A DNA stretch of 64,000 nucleotides from Parafrankia elaeagni. GTDB taxonomy: Bacteria; Actinomycetota; Actinomycetes; Frankiales; Frankiaceae. A program made the position numbers and the translations under genes. Location: the NCBI RefSeq assembly GCF_000374165.1, contig NZ_KB893671.1, positions 193 to 64,192 on the forward strand. Direction: 5' to 3'. Of this stretch, positions 53,373 through 60,988 are shown in pieces; position 1 is the stretch's first letter; each line of letters opens with the position of its first letter. The notes below the pieces were generated by a model, which ran no database searches, was not told where the DNA came from, and saw only the letters and a program-made list of their open reading frames with translations.

Positions 53373-53411
53373 CCCCACCCGCGGGTCCGGCGACGGCACC
53401 CGCGGGTGGGG
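53373..53411. terminator. Hairpin between convergent hsp20 and xth
   Basis: Perfect 14-bp arms (CCCCACCCGCGGGT and ACCCGCGGGTGGGG) with an 11-nt loop lie between the hsp20 stop (53337) and the ExoIII stop (53492). It should terminate both. Confidence 0.8.
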
Positions 53412-53491
53412 TCCCGCCCAGGCGCGGCCGGGGTGCCCCGGGCGGGACCACACCCGCCCTCCGGCCTGGTCACCCGCCCGGCAAAGGCCCG

Positions 53492-54385
53492 TCAGGCGCC
53501 GGTGCCGCGGCGGGTGCCGCTTCCTGCGCGGGAGGAACCACCTCGGGACCCGGCACCACGGGCCGACGGCGGTGGCACCATCGGCCCGATATCGCCGTCG
53601 GGTGCCTCGTCCAGATCGACCACGACCGGGGCGTGGTCGCTCGTGCCGGTGCCCTTGCGGGCCGCCCGGTCAACCCAGACGGCACGCGCGCGGGTCGCGA
53701 CATCGGCCGTGGCCAGGGCCAGGTCGATCCGCATCCCGTAGTTCTTGGGGAAGCAGAGCTGGCGGTAGTCCCAGTAGGTGTAGACCGTCTCTACCGGCCA
53801 CCGCGCGCGCATCACGTCGACCAGACCCACGTCGTGCAGCGCGCCGAGGGCGGCACGCTCCGGCTCGGTCACGTGCGTCGCGCCGTCGAAGGCGGCGATG
53901 TCCCACACGTCGGCGTCGGTCGGGGCGATGTTGAAATCGCCGAGTGTCATCACCGGCCCCGCCGGCGCCTGCGCGTGCACCACCTCACGCAGCGCGGCCA
54001 GCCACGCCAGCTTGTAGGCGTAGTGCGGGTCGTCGACGGTGCGCCCGTTGGGCACGTACAGCGACCAGACCCGGATGCCCCCGCAGGTCGCCGCGATCGC
54101 CCGCGGCTCGGGCTCCGGGAAGCCCGGATCGCCGGGCAGCCCACGCTGCACATCCTCCAGCCCGGCGCGGGACAGGACCGCCACGCCGTTCCACCGGCCG
54201 TCGCCGTGATGGGCGACCCGGTAGCCGCGGCGGAACAGGTCCTCGTCGAAGAGCTCCAGGAACGCGTCGTCCGACAGCTTGGTCTCCTGCAGGCAGAGCA
54301 CGTCGGGACTCGCCCGGTCGAGCCATTCGATCAGGCGGGCCTGCCGGGCCTTGGCCGAGTTGATGTTCCAGGTCGCGATCCGCAC
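53492..54385 (-). CDS. xth: Exodeoxyribonuclease III (AP endonuclease)
   Basis: The 297-residue EEP-family nuclease handles abasic sites in base-excision repair. Visible: MRIATWNINSAKARQARLIEWL with the first Asn; VLCLQETKLSDD with the metal-ligand Glu; LGDFNIAPTDADVWD with the catalytic Asp-Asn; and TGTSDHAPVVVDL with the SDH triad at about 255-260. The first about 258 residues match XthA; a Ser/Gly/Arg-rich tail of 35 follows. ATG 54385 gives the family N-terminus. It is divergent from the lipoprotein gene. Confidence 0.93.
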   Translation of the reverse strand: MRIATWNINSAKARQARLIEWLDRASPDVLCLQETKLSDDAFLELFDEDLFRRGYRVAHHGDGRWNGVAVLSRAGLEDVQRGLPGDPGFPEPEPRAIAATCGGIRVWSLYVPNGRTVDDPHYAYKLAWLAALREVVHAQAPAGPVMTLGDFNIAPTDADVWDIAAFDGATHVTEPERAALGALHDVGLVDVMRARWPVETVYTYWDYRQLCFPKNYGMRIDLALATADVATRARAVWVDRAARKGTGTSDHAPVVVDLDEAPDGDIGPMVPPPSARGAGSRGGSSRAGSGTRRGTGA

Positions 54386-54462
54386 ACCGTCAGACGGTAG
54401 TCCTCACCTACGACGAATCCCCGCACGGACCGGTGCGTGACATCCTCGGAGGCATGAGGCGG

Positions 54463-54927
54463 ATGTCCGCTCCCACGGGGAGCAAGCTGATCGGCAGACC
54501 GAGATTCGCCGTCGCCATGGCGTTCGCGGCAGGCGCGGCCGGTCTCACCGGCTGCGACCAGGTCTCCGAGGAGACCCGCGCCGCCGGGGGGACCGTCCTG
54601 TGCTCGCAGATCAGGGTCGAGCCGAGTGAGATCCAGCAGAATCCCGACTCGGCCCGCCTGGTGGCGCTGATCGTCCGGGATCTCGCTCCCGAGCAGAACA
54701 TCAAGGATCTCGCCGGCCGGGTCGCCGAGGACCCGACAGCGCTCAGCCCGCGTGCACAGCTGGCCGACTGGGTGGCCGACCGCTGCGGGGGCACGGTTGG
54801 CGGCGGCGGTGCCGGCAGCGGCAGTGGTTCCGGCAGCGGCAGTGGTGCCGGCGATGGTGGTGCCGGCGATGGCGGCGGCGAGGACCAGGGGGCGGGTGAC
54901 GACGACGGCGGGCAGGGCGACGACTGA
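54463..54927 (+). CDS. Putative lipoprotein, function unknown
   Basis: The 154-residue protein has a signal of the type RPRFAVAMAFAAGAAGLTGC, with lipobox LTGC (Cys at about 31). The mature part has a short helical domain (SEIQQNPDSARLVALIVRDLAPEQNIKDLAGRVAEDPTAL) and a conserved-looking ADWVADRCGG with a second Cys. A Gly/Ser then Gly/Asp tail of about 40 residues follows. ATG 54463 is chosen because GGAGG lies ten bases upstream. The RibD-like gene starts inside its 3' end. Confidence 0.7.
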   Translation: MSAPTGSKLIGRPRFAVAMAFAAGAAGLTGCDQVSEETRAAGGTVLCSQIRVEPSEIQQNPDSARLVALIVRDLAPEQNIKDLAGRVAEDPTALSPRAQLADWVADRCGGTVGGGGAGSGSGSGSGSGAGDGGAGDGGGEDQGAGDDDGGQGDD

Positions 54928-55621
54928 GACTGAGGCCCCGGCCGGAGCCGGGCGTCCGTACGTGCTGCTGAGCTGTGCGATGTCGCTCGACGGGCGCATC
55001 GACGACTGCTCGCCGGACCGCCTCGTCCTGTCCAGCCCGGCGGATCTCGACCGCGTGGACGAGGTCCGCGCCGGTTGCGACGCGATCCTGGTCGGTGCGC
55101 GGACCGTCCGGCGGGACAACCCCGGCCTGGCCGTCCGCTCGGCGGACCGGCGCGCGGCCCGGCTGGCCGCGGGGCGGCCGGCGACACCGCTGCGTGCCGT
55201 CCTCACCGGGCAGGGCGCTCTCGATCCGGCGGCACGCTTCTTCCTGGACGGCGCGGAACGGATCGTCTACCGCGCCCGCCCGGCGCAGGTACCGGCGCTA
55301 CCAGTGCCATCAGCACCTGGCACGGCTGCCACGCTGGTCGACCTCGTCGACCCGGTCGTGGAGAACCTCCTGCGGGACCTGCACGGCCGGGGCGTGCGGC
55401 GGCTGCTCGTGGAAGGCGGCACGACCCTCCACACGGCGTTCCTCACCGCTGGTCTGGTCGACGAACTGCACCTGGTGGTGGCACCGTTCTTCGTCGGCGA
55501 CGCGGCGGCACCCACATTCGTGGGGCCTGGTTCCTTTCCTTTCGACGCGGCCCACCGGCTGCGTCTCGCCGAGGTCCGTCAGCTCGGCGACATGGTTCTC
55601 CTGCGTTATCGGATGCCGTGA
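54896..55621 (+). CDS. Dihydrofolate reductase/RibD C-terminal domain protein
   Basis: The 241-residue protein belongs to the RibD-C/DHFR-like family: VLLSCAMSLDGRIDD, VDEVRAGCDAILVGARTVRRDNPGL (NADPH loop), VRRLLVEGGTTLHTAFLTAGLVDELHLVVAPFFVG and FDAAHRLRLAEVRQLGD. No RibD deaminase zinc motif is present, so it is a free-standing reductase; NADPH-dependent reduction of a ribosylamino-pyrimidine-like substrate is possible but not shown. GTG 54896 overlaps the lipoprotein gene by 32 bp. Confidence 0.85.
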   Translation: MTTTAGRATTETEAPAGAGRPYVLLSCAMSLDGRIDDCSPDRLVLSSPADLDRVDEVRAGCDAILVGARTVRRDNPGLAVRSADRRAARLAAGRPATPLRAVLTGQGALDPAARFFLDGAERIVYRARPAQVPALPVPSAPGTAATLVDLVDPVVENLLRDLHGRGVRRLLVEGGTTLHTAFLTAGLVDELHLVVAPFFVGDAAAPTFVGPGSFPFDAAHRLRLAEVRQLGDMVLLRYRMP

Positions 55622-55763
55622 TCGTCGCCGTCGCGGCGTGACCGCCGCGGCGCGCTGCGGTGACGGTCGCCGAAAGGCAGGACGTCCACCCGTTTTGTCG
55701 CCCTCCGGGCGGGCAGGCGCTGTATGGGCATTGTGCCCGGTACAGCATTGCCGAGGAGGGAAC

Positions 55764-56630
55764 GTGTCCGTTGACAGCGTGGCCCGGGCGGGCCGCACGG
55801 CTGCGTCCGCGGGCGGGTCCGCAGCCCACCGAACCCGGAACAGCCGTGCGGTCGACATCACCGCGCGGCTCGGTTTCGCCGCCCGCGGGCTCGTCTATGT
55901 GCTGATCGGTGTGATTGCCGTCCAGATCGCCGTCGGAAGCTCAGGCGAGCAGGCGAACCGGCCGGGCGCGCTGCGCGAGATCGCGGACAAGCCTTTCGGC
56001 ACAGCGCTTCTGGTCCTGGTCGCCGTCGGTTTCGCCGGCTACGCGCTGTGGCGACTGCTGGAGGGAGCGGTCGGGCACCGCGACGAAAGCGACGAGAGGA
56101 AGCGCACGGCGAAGCGGGTGGTGTCGTTTCTGCGGGGCGTGATCTATCTGGCCATCACCGGCAGCACCATTGCCTTTCTCGCCTCGGGCGGCTCTGATTC
56201 CGGCGCGGGTGGCTCCGGCGAGCCCGCGCCCTACACCGCGCGGGTGATGGACCACACCGGCGGGCGTTGGCTGGTGGGCGCCGTCGGCCTGGTCGTCGTC
56301 GTCGTCGGCGTCGGCATGTTGGTGAAGGGCATGACGACGAAGTTCGAGGAGAAGCTGAAGCGCGGCGAGATGAGCCAGGCGGTGCTTCGCGCCGCCCGTG
56401 TGATCGGCCGGGTGGGATACGTCGCTCGCGGGATCGTCTTCGGGCTCGCCGGCGTCTTCGTGGTCAAGGCGGCGATCGACTTCGATCCCAACGAGGCCAA
56501 GGGCTTCGACGGCACGCTGCGGACCATCGCCGACCAGACCTACGGCCAGGTGCTGCTGATGTGCGCCGCCGTCGGCCTCGTCCTGTTCGGCGCCTACTCC
56601 TTCGTCGAGGCCCGCTACCGGCGTCTCTGA
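55764..56630 (+). CDS. DUF1206 membrane protein
   Basis: The 288-residue protein shows three internal repeats of the DUF1206 unit: GFAARGLVYVLIGVIAVQIAVG, then VSFLRGVIYLAITGSTIAFLA, and RVGYVARGIVFGLAGVFVVKAA, each with ARG-type starts and Gly-rich helices, about six helices in total. The family is common in actinobacteria, of unknown function. GTG 55764 follows GAGGAGGGAAC. It is separated from the RibD-C gene by 142 bp and from the FHA-ABC gene by 149 bp. Confidence 0.85.
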   Translation: MSVDSVARAGRTAASAGGSAAHRTRNSRAVDITARLGFAARGLVYVLIGVIAVQIAVGSSGEQANRPGALREIADKPFGTALLVLVAVGFAGYALWRLLEGAVGHRDESDERKRTAKRVVSFLRGVIYLAITGSTIAFLASGGSDSGAGGSGEPAPYTARVMDHTGGRWLVGAVGLVVVVVGVGMLVKGMTTKFEEKLKRGEMSQAVLRAARVIGRVGYVARGIVFGLAGVFVVKAAIDFDPNEAKGFDGTLRTIADQTYGQVLLMCAAVGLVLFGAYSFVEARYRRL

Positions 56631-56779
56631 CCCGACCGCGGGCTCCGGCCTCCGGTCCCGACGGCCCTCGCGGTGGCCCTTTCACCCGGTCGCCTTCCGG
56701 ACAAGTCCCGGTTCGGTGGAGAATCCCTGTGATCGGGTAGGCGGAAGCAGACACAGCGGGCAGGCCAGAGGAGTTACAG

Positions 56780-59503
56780 GTGGACCGGACCACGCTGAGC
56801 GTGATCACCCCGGCGGGTCGGACGACGCTGACGGGCGACGCACCGTGCGTGGTCGGCCGCGGCCGAACGTCGGACATCGTCATCAACGACGGTCGGGTGT
56901 CCCGCAGCCACCTGGTGCTGGAGCCGGTCGCCGGCGGCTGGCAGGTGCGGGACACCAGCGCCAACGGCCTGTGGCAGGAAGGCCGCCGGATGGGCGAAAC
57001 CACCCCCGTCTCGGCGGAGCTGCGGTTCCGGCTCGGAGCGGCGGACGGCCCCGAGGTGGCCCTCACCCCCGCGGCGACGGTCAGCCCCGGCACCGCGCCC
57101 AGCCACGGCTCCGGCGCCGCCCCGCCGGCTCAGCCCGGCCCGCCGCCGGCCGCCGCGTGGCCGGGCGGCGCCCCGGCCCAGGCGCCACCGCCCGGTCAGC
57201 CGGGGAACTTCGGCCAGCCGGGGAACTTCGGTCAGCCAGGCCAGGCGTGGCGGCCCGGTCCGTCAGGTCCCGCGGGTCCCGTACCGTCCGTGAGCCCGGC
57301 GCCCTACCCCGGCGCGGTTCCGGCCGCTGGTGGCGGTCGGGGGCAGGCAGTGGCAGCAGGGCGGGTCCCGCCGGCAGAGCCCGCCACTCCGGTCGGGGGC
57401 CCGTCCGGTACCGCGGGGGGCGGGCCGCGCACCGGCTCACTGCCGATCGAGCCCCAGACCGCGCAGAGCGCGATCGTGCACGCCCGGCGCCGGGTGTACC
57501 CGCTGCGGGCCGGCACGATCCGGCTCGGGCGGTCCCGCGGCAACGACGTTCCCGTCGCGGACCTGCTTGCCTCCCGGCACCACGCCGAGCTGCTGATCAG
57601 CCAGGGCGGTGTCGAGATCGTCGACCTCGGCTCGGCCAACGGAACCTTCCTCAACGGCCAGCGGGTCGGGCGTGCCCCGGTCGGCCAGCGTGACGTCATC
57701 GCCATCGGCCATCACCTCTACCAGCTCGAGGGCGACTCGCTGGTGGAGTACCTCGACTCCGGGGACGTCGCGTTCGAGGTGCAGGGCGTCTCCGTCTTCG
57801 CCGGCCCCAAGCAGCTGATGCACGACATGACCTTCCGGCTGCCCGGCCGGTCGCTGCTGGGCGTGGTCGGCCCCAGCGGCGCCGGCAAGTCGACCCTGCT
57901 CAACGCGCTGACCGGCTTCCGCCCCGCGGATGTCGGCACGGTCCGCTACGCCGGTCGTGACCTGTACGCCGAGTACGACGAGCTGCGCCGCCGCATCGGG
58001 TACGTCCCGCAGGCCGACCCGCTGCATGCCCAGCTCACGGTGCGGGAGGCGCTGGAGTACGGGGCGGAGCTGCGGTTCCCGGCGGACACCACCGGCCCCG
58101 AGCGGCGGGCCCGGGTCGAGGAGGTCATCGGCGAGCTCGGGCTGACCGCCCATGCGGACACGCCCGTGAGCCGGCTCTCCGGCGGGCAGAAGAAGCGGAC
58201 GTCGGTGGCTCTGGAGCTGCTGACCCGCCCCTCCCTGCTGTTCCTCGACGAGCCGACCTCCGGCCTCGACCCGGCGAACGACCAGTCGGTGATGGAGACG
58301 CTGAAGGGGCTGGCCAAGGGCGGCGGTGCCGGGTCCGCGGACGAGGGCGGCCGCACGGTCATCGTCGTCACGCACAGCGTGCTGTTCCTCGACCTCTGCG
58401 ACTACATCCTGGTGCTCGCCCCCGGCGGGCACGTCGCGTACTTCGGCCCGGCGGACAGCGCACTGCGCTTCTTCGGCAAGGAGGACTTCCGCGAGTTCGC
58501 CGCGGTCTTCCGCGACCTGGAGCGCACCCCCGGCGCCGAACTCGCCGCCCGGTTCCGGGCCTCCGAGTACTACGTTCCCTCGGCGATCGTCGCGCCGGTC
58601 GTGCGCAAGGCACCCGCCGAGCTACCCAGCGTGCGTCAGCAGCCGGTCAGCTCCCAGCTCGCGACGCTGACCCGAAGATACCTACGGGTCGTCCTGGCCG
58701 ACCGCTCCTATCTGCGTCTCATCGCCGCGTTCCCGTTCCTGCTCGGCATCATCCCGCGGGTGATCCCCGCACCGGACGGGCTCGACGCGCTGCCGGACGC
58801 ACCCAATCCGGACGCGATGAAGGTGCTCGTGGTCCTGGTGCTGTGCGCCTGCTTCATGGGCATGGCGAACTCGGTCCGCGAGATCGTCAAGGAACGGGAC
58901 ATCTATCGCCGAGAACGGACGATCGGCCTGTCCCGCGCCGCCTACCTCGGCTCGAAGATCATTGTGCTGACTGCCATCACCACGGTCCAGTGCGTGGTCT
59001 TCACCCTGATCGGGCTGGTCGGGCGAGAACCCGCCGAGGCCTCGGTGCTCGGGACGCCGCTGCTGGAGTGCCTGGTCGCGGTGATCGTGGCGGCCCTGGC
59101 CTCCATGATGATCGGCCTGCTGGTCTCGACGCTCGTCGACAACGCCGACAAGACGATGCCCGTCCTGGTGCTCGTGACGATGGCGCAGCTCGTGCTCTCC
59201 AGCGGGCTGGTCTCCGTCATCGGGCGACCGGTGATGGAGCAGATCGCGTGGATCGCGCCGGCCCGCTGGGGCTTCGCTGCGCTGGGGTCCACCGCCGACC
59301 TGAACGAGGTCTCCAAACTGGGCAACGAGCTACTGCGGACGGACCCGGCCGACGGCCTGTGGGAGCACAGCGCGGGGATCTGGGCCCTCGACGTGTTCAT
59401 CGGCCTGCTCCTCGCCGGCGGCGCGCTGGCTCTCACCTCCGTGATGCTGCGCCGCATCGACCCGAAGGTGACCAGGTCGGCCGGGCCGCCCGCCCGGCGG
59501 TGA
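56780..59503 (+). CDS. Double-FHA ABC transporter (Rv1747-like)
   Basis: The 907-residue single-chain transporter starts with an FHA domain (CVVGRGRTSDIVINDGRVSRSHLVLEP, about 22-50) and a Pro/Gly linker. A second FHA domain follows (IRLGRSRGNDVPVADLLASRHHAELLI; LGSANGTFLNGQRVG). The ATPase has Walker A GPSGAGKSTLL (about 364), signature RLSGGQKKRTSVALELLTRP (ABCG type) and Walker B LLFLDEPTSGLDP. An ABCG-type membrane domain of six helices ends it. FHA domains read phospho-Thr, so it should be controlled by Ser/Thr kinases, as Rv1747 is by PknF; no kinase gene is in this window. GTG 56780 has GAGGAG upstream. Confidence 0.93.
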   Translation: MDRTTLSVITPAGRTTLTGDAPCVVGRGRTSDIVINDGRVSRSHLVLEPVAGGWQVRDTSANGLWQEGRRMGETTPVSAELRFRLGAADGPEVALTPAATVSPGTAPSHGSGAAPPAQPGPPPAAAWPGGAPAQAPPPGQPGNFGQPGNFGQPGQAWRPGPSGPAGPVPSVSPAPYPGAVPAAGGGRGQAVAAGRVPPAEPATPVGGPSGTAGGGPRTGSLPIEPQTAQSAIVHARRRVYPLRAGTIRLGRSRGNDVPVADLLASRHHAELLISQGGVEIVDLGSANGTFLNGQRVGRAPVGQRDVIAIGHHLYQLEGDSLVEYLDSGDVAFEVQGVSVFAGPKQLMHDMTFRLPGRSLLGVVGPSGAGKSTLLNALTGFRPADVGTVRYAGRDLYAEYDELRRRIGYVPQADPLHAQLTVREALEYGAELRFPADTTGPERRARVEEVIGELGLTAHADTPVSRLSGGQKKRTSVALELLTRPSLLFLDEPTSGLDPANDQSVMETLKGLAKGGGAGSADEGGRTVIVVTHSVLFLDLCDYILVLAPGGHVAYFGPADSALRFFGKEDFREFAAVFRDLERTPGAELAARFRASEYYVPSAIVAPVVRKAPAELPSVRQQPVSSQLATLTRRYLRVVLADRSYLRLIAAFPFLLGIIPRVIPAPDGLDALPDAPNPDAMKVLVVLVLCACFMGMANSVREIVKERDIYRRERTIGLSRAAYLGSKIIVLTAITTVQCVVFTLIGLVGREPAEASVLGTPLLECLVAVIVAALASMMIGLLVSTLVDNADKTMPVLVLVTMAQLVLSSGLVSVIGRPVMEQIAWIAPARWGFAALGSTADLNEVSKLGNELLRTDPADGLWEHSAGIWALDVFIGLLLAGGALALTSVMLRRIDPKVTRSAGPPARR
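57197..57232 (+). repeat. 18-bp tandem duplication
   Basis: CAGCCGGGGAACTTCGGC is repeated (second copy ends in T) and followed by CAGCCAGG, encoding QPGNFG twice in the linker between the FHA domains. Confidence 0.75.
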
Positions 59504-59550
59504 GGGTGAGCGCAGGGCAGCCGGTGCCAGGGGGGTCGCCGGCGCGGTGG

Positions 59551-59964
59551 TCAGGGCGAGGGCCGTGCCGGCCCGCCGGGGCCCTGGCCGCGCAGGAGCT
59601 CGGCGGTCTCCTCGCACCAGAACGCGAGCCCGCAGAGCTGGTAGGTCCAGAACCCCTGGGTGAGGGCCGGTCGGTTCTTCTCGAACACGACGTGCCCGGC
59701 GACCTGCAGCGCCCAGCTCATCGCGAACAGCGCCACGCCGGCCCTCGGCCGGGCGACGAGCAGCGGCAGGGATAAGACCACGCCGGGAATACCGAACAGG
59801 TGGGTCGTCCGGATACCCCTGGTGGTGTGCTGGGAGCGGTAGAAGGCCATCTTCTCCGCGAAGGGCGCCGAGGCCGGGGGAGGTGCTGGTGCCGGCTGGG
59901 CCGCTGCCGTCGCCGCTCCCGCCCGGCCAGGAGTCGGGTCCGGGCCTGTGTCGACAGTTGCCAT
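59551..59964 (-). CDS. Mpo1-like (DUF962) protein
   Basis: The 137-residue protein begins with about 40 Pro/Ala-rich residues, then MAFYRSQHTTRGIRTTHLFGIPG, LSLPLLVARPRAGVALFAMSWALQVAGHVVFEKNRPAL and FWTYQLCGLAFWCE, matching the Mpo1/DUF962 family with its conserved His residues (HTTRG..THL, GH..FEKN). In yeast Mpo1 is an Fe2+-dependent dioxygenase of 2-hydroxy fatty acids; in bacteria it is untested. The ATG has GGAGGAG upstream. It faces the FHA-ABC gene tail to tail and sits 101 bp from the TetR gene, downstream of it on the same strand. Confidence 0.85.
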   Translation of the reverse strand: MATVDTGPDPTPGRAGAATAAAQPAPAPPPASAPFAEKMAFYRSQHTTRGIRTTHLFGIPGVVLSLPLLVARPRAGVALFAMSWALQVAGHVVFEKNRPALTQGFWTYQLCGLAFWCEETAELLRGQGPGGPARPSP

Positions 59965-60065
59965 CCGTGGCTCCTCCGTGTCCCGCGGACCCGTCGCGGA
60001 CGGCGGATCCGTCCCGGACATCATGTGCCTGCCCGCGCCAGGACTCCAGCCCGTGATGTCCCGGC

Positions 60066-60797
60066 TCAGCCGCGGGCCAGTGGGGCCGCTGGCGGCGACC
60101 GGTGGCTGCTCTGCCTGTCGGCCGCGGCCGGCGCACCCAGTGCACCCGGCGACGATGGTGCGGTCGGTACGGTCTGCACTGCCGGTGCGGCCGGTGCGGC
60201 CGGCGGGGCGGGCGTGGTCGGGTCCGTGGCCGTGGTGCCCGGCGGGGTGACGAGCGCGCGGAGCATGTCGAGCATCCGGCGTCGCAGGTCGCCGGCCGGT
60301 GGCGCCAGCCCCAGCAGGTCGGCCAGCCAGATTCCGTCGGCGGCCATCCGAACGACGGAGGCCGCGACCGGGTCGACCCGGTCCTGGACGAGCCGTTCCT
60401 GCCACGTCTCGTACCGCTCCCGTAACCGCTGCAGCTGCCCTGGCTCGGCGATCAGCGCAGCCAGGAAACCGACCTCCGCGGTCGCCTCTCCGGGTGCGGT
60501 GGCGCCCTCGGCGCCGACCTCGAGATAGGCGCGCGCCCGGCTGCCGGGCCGGCCGTCGGCCGTGGCGCGGCCGGTGACCGCGGCGTCGAAGCCGTCGTTC
60601 CACCGGTCGTGGAGCGCGTCGATGAGCGCGGCCCGGGTGGGGAAGTGGTGCAGCAGCCCACCCTTGGAGAGCGTGGCCTCGCGGGCCACGGCGTCCAGGC
60701 TCAACGGCTGGTCGCCGTGGCGGGCGAGCACCCGCCAGGCCGCGTCGAGCAGCCGCTGTCGGGTGGCGGCCGGGTCCGAGGCTGGCACGACGGCCAT
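60066..60797 (-). CDS. TetR-family transcriptional regulator
   Basis: The 243-residue regulator has a TetR HTH at about residues 11-57: ATRQRLLDAAWRVLARHGDQ, then SLDAVAREATLSKGGLLHHFPTRAALIDAL. The ligand domain ends near IWLADLLGLAPPAGDLRRRML, followed by a Pro/Ala-rich tail of about 55 residues. The ATG at 60797 leaves 191 bp to the divergent MFS gene, with a good palindrome between. It presumably represses the exporter and itself; the Mpo1-like gene may be co-transcribed. The inducer is unknown. Confidence 0.9.
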   Translation of the reverse strand: MAVVPASDPAATRQRLLDAAWRVLARHGDQPLSLDAVAREATLSKGGLLHHFPTRAALIDALHDRWNDGFDAAVTGRATADGRPGSRARAYLEVGAEGATAPGEATAEVGFLAALIAEPGQLQRLRERYETWQERLVQDRVDPVAASVVRMAADGIWLADLLGLAPPAGDLRRRMLDMLRALVTPPGTTATDPTTPAPPAAPAAPAVQTVPTAPSSPGALGAPAAADRQSSHRSPPAAPLARG

Positions 60798-60862
60798 TGT
60801 GCCCCACCCACCAAGCAAACAGCGCTGGCTGTCGGCGACGGCACGAGGGTCGGCCCGGGTTG

Positions 60863-60884
60863 ACCGACCGTCCGGACGGACGGT
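60863..60884. promoter_or_regulatory. Candidate TetR operator
   Basis: ACCGACCG-TCCGGA-CGGACGGT is a 22-bp palindrome with one mismatched pair, in the TetR/MFS divergent intergenic region. TTGACC (60860-60865) just overlapping it could be the -35 of the MFS gene, so binding would block transcription. Confidence 0.6.
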
Positions 60885-60988
60885 AGTAGTCGTGGGGACC
60901 AACCGGGCAGATGCCCGGACACCCGTCAGATCCGGGCCGAATGCCTGAGCAGGCGGCCCGGGACGGCGCCAACGGGGGCGGCACGGTG

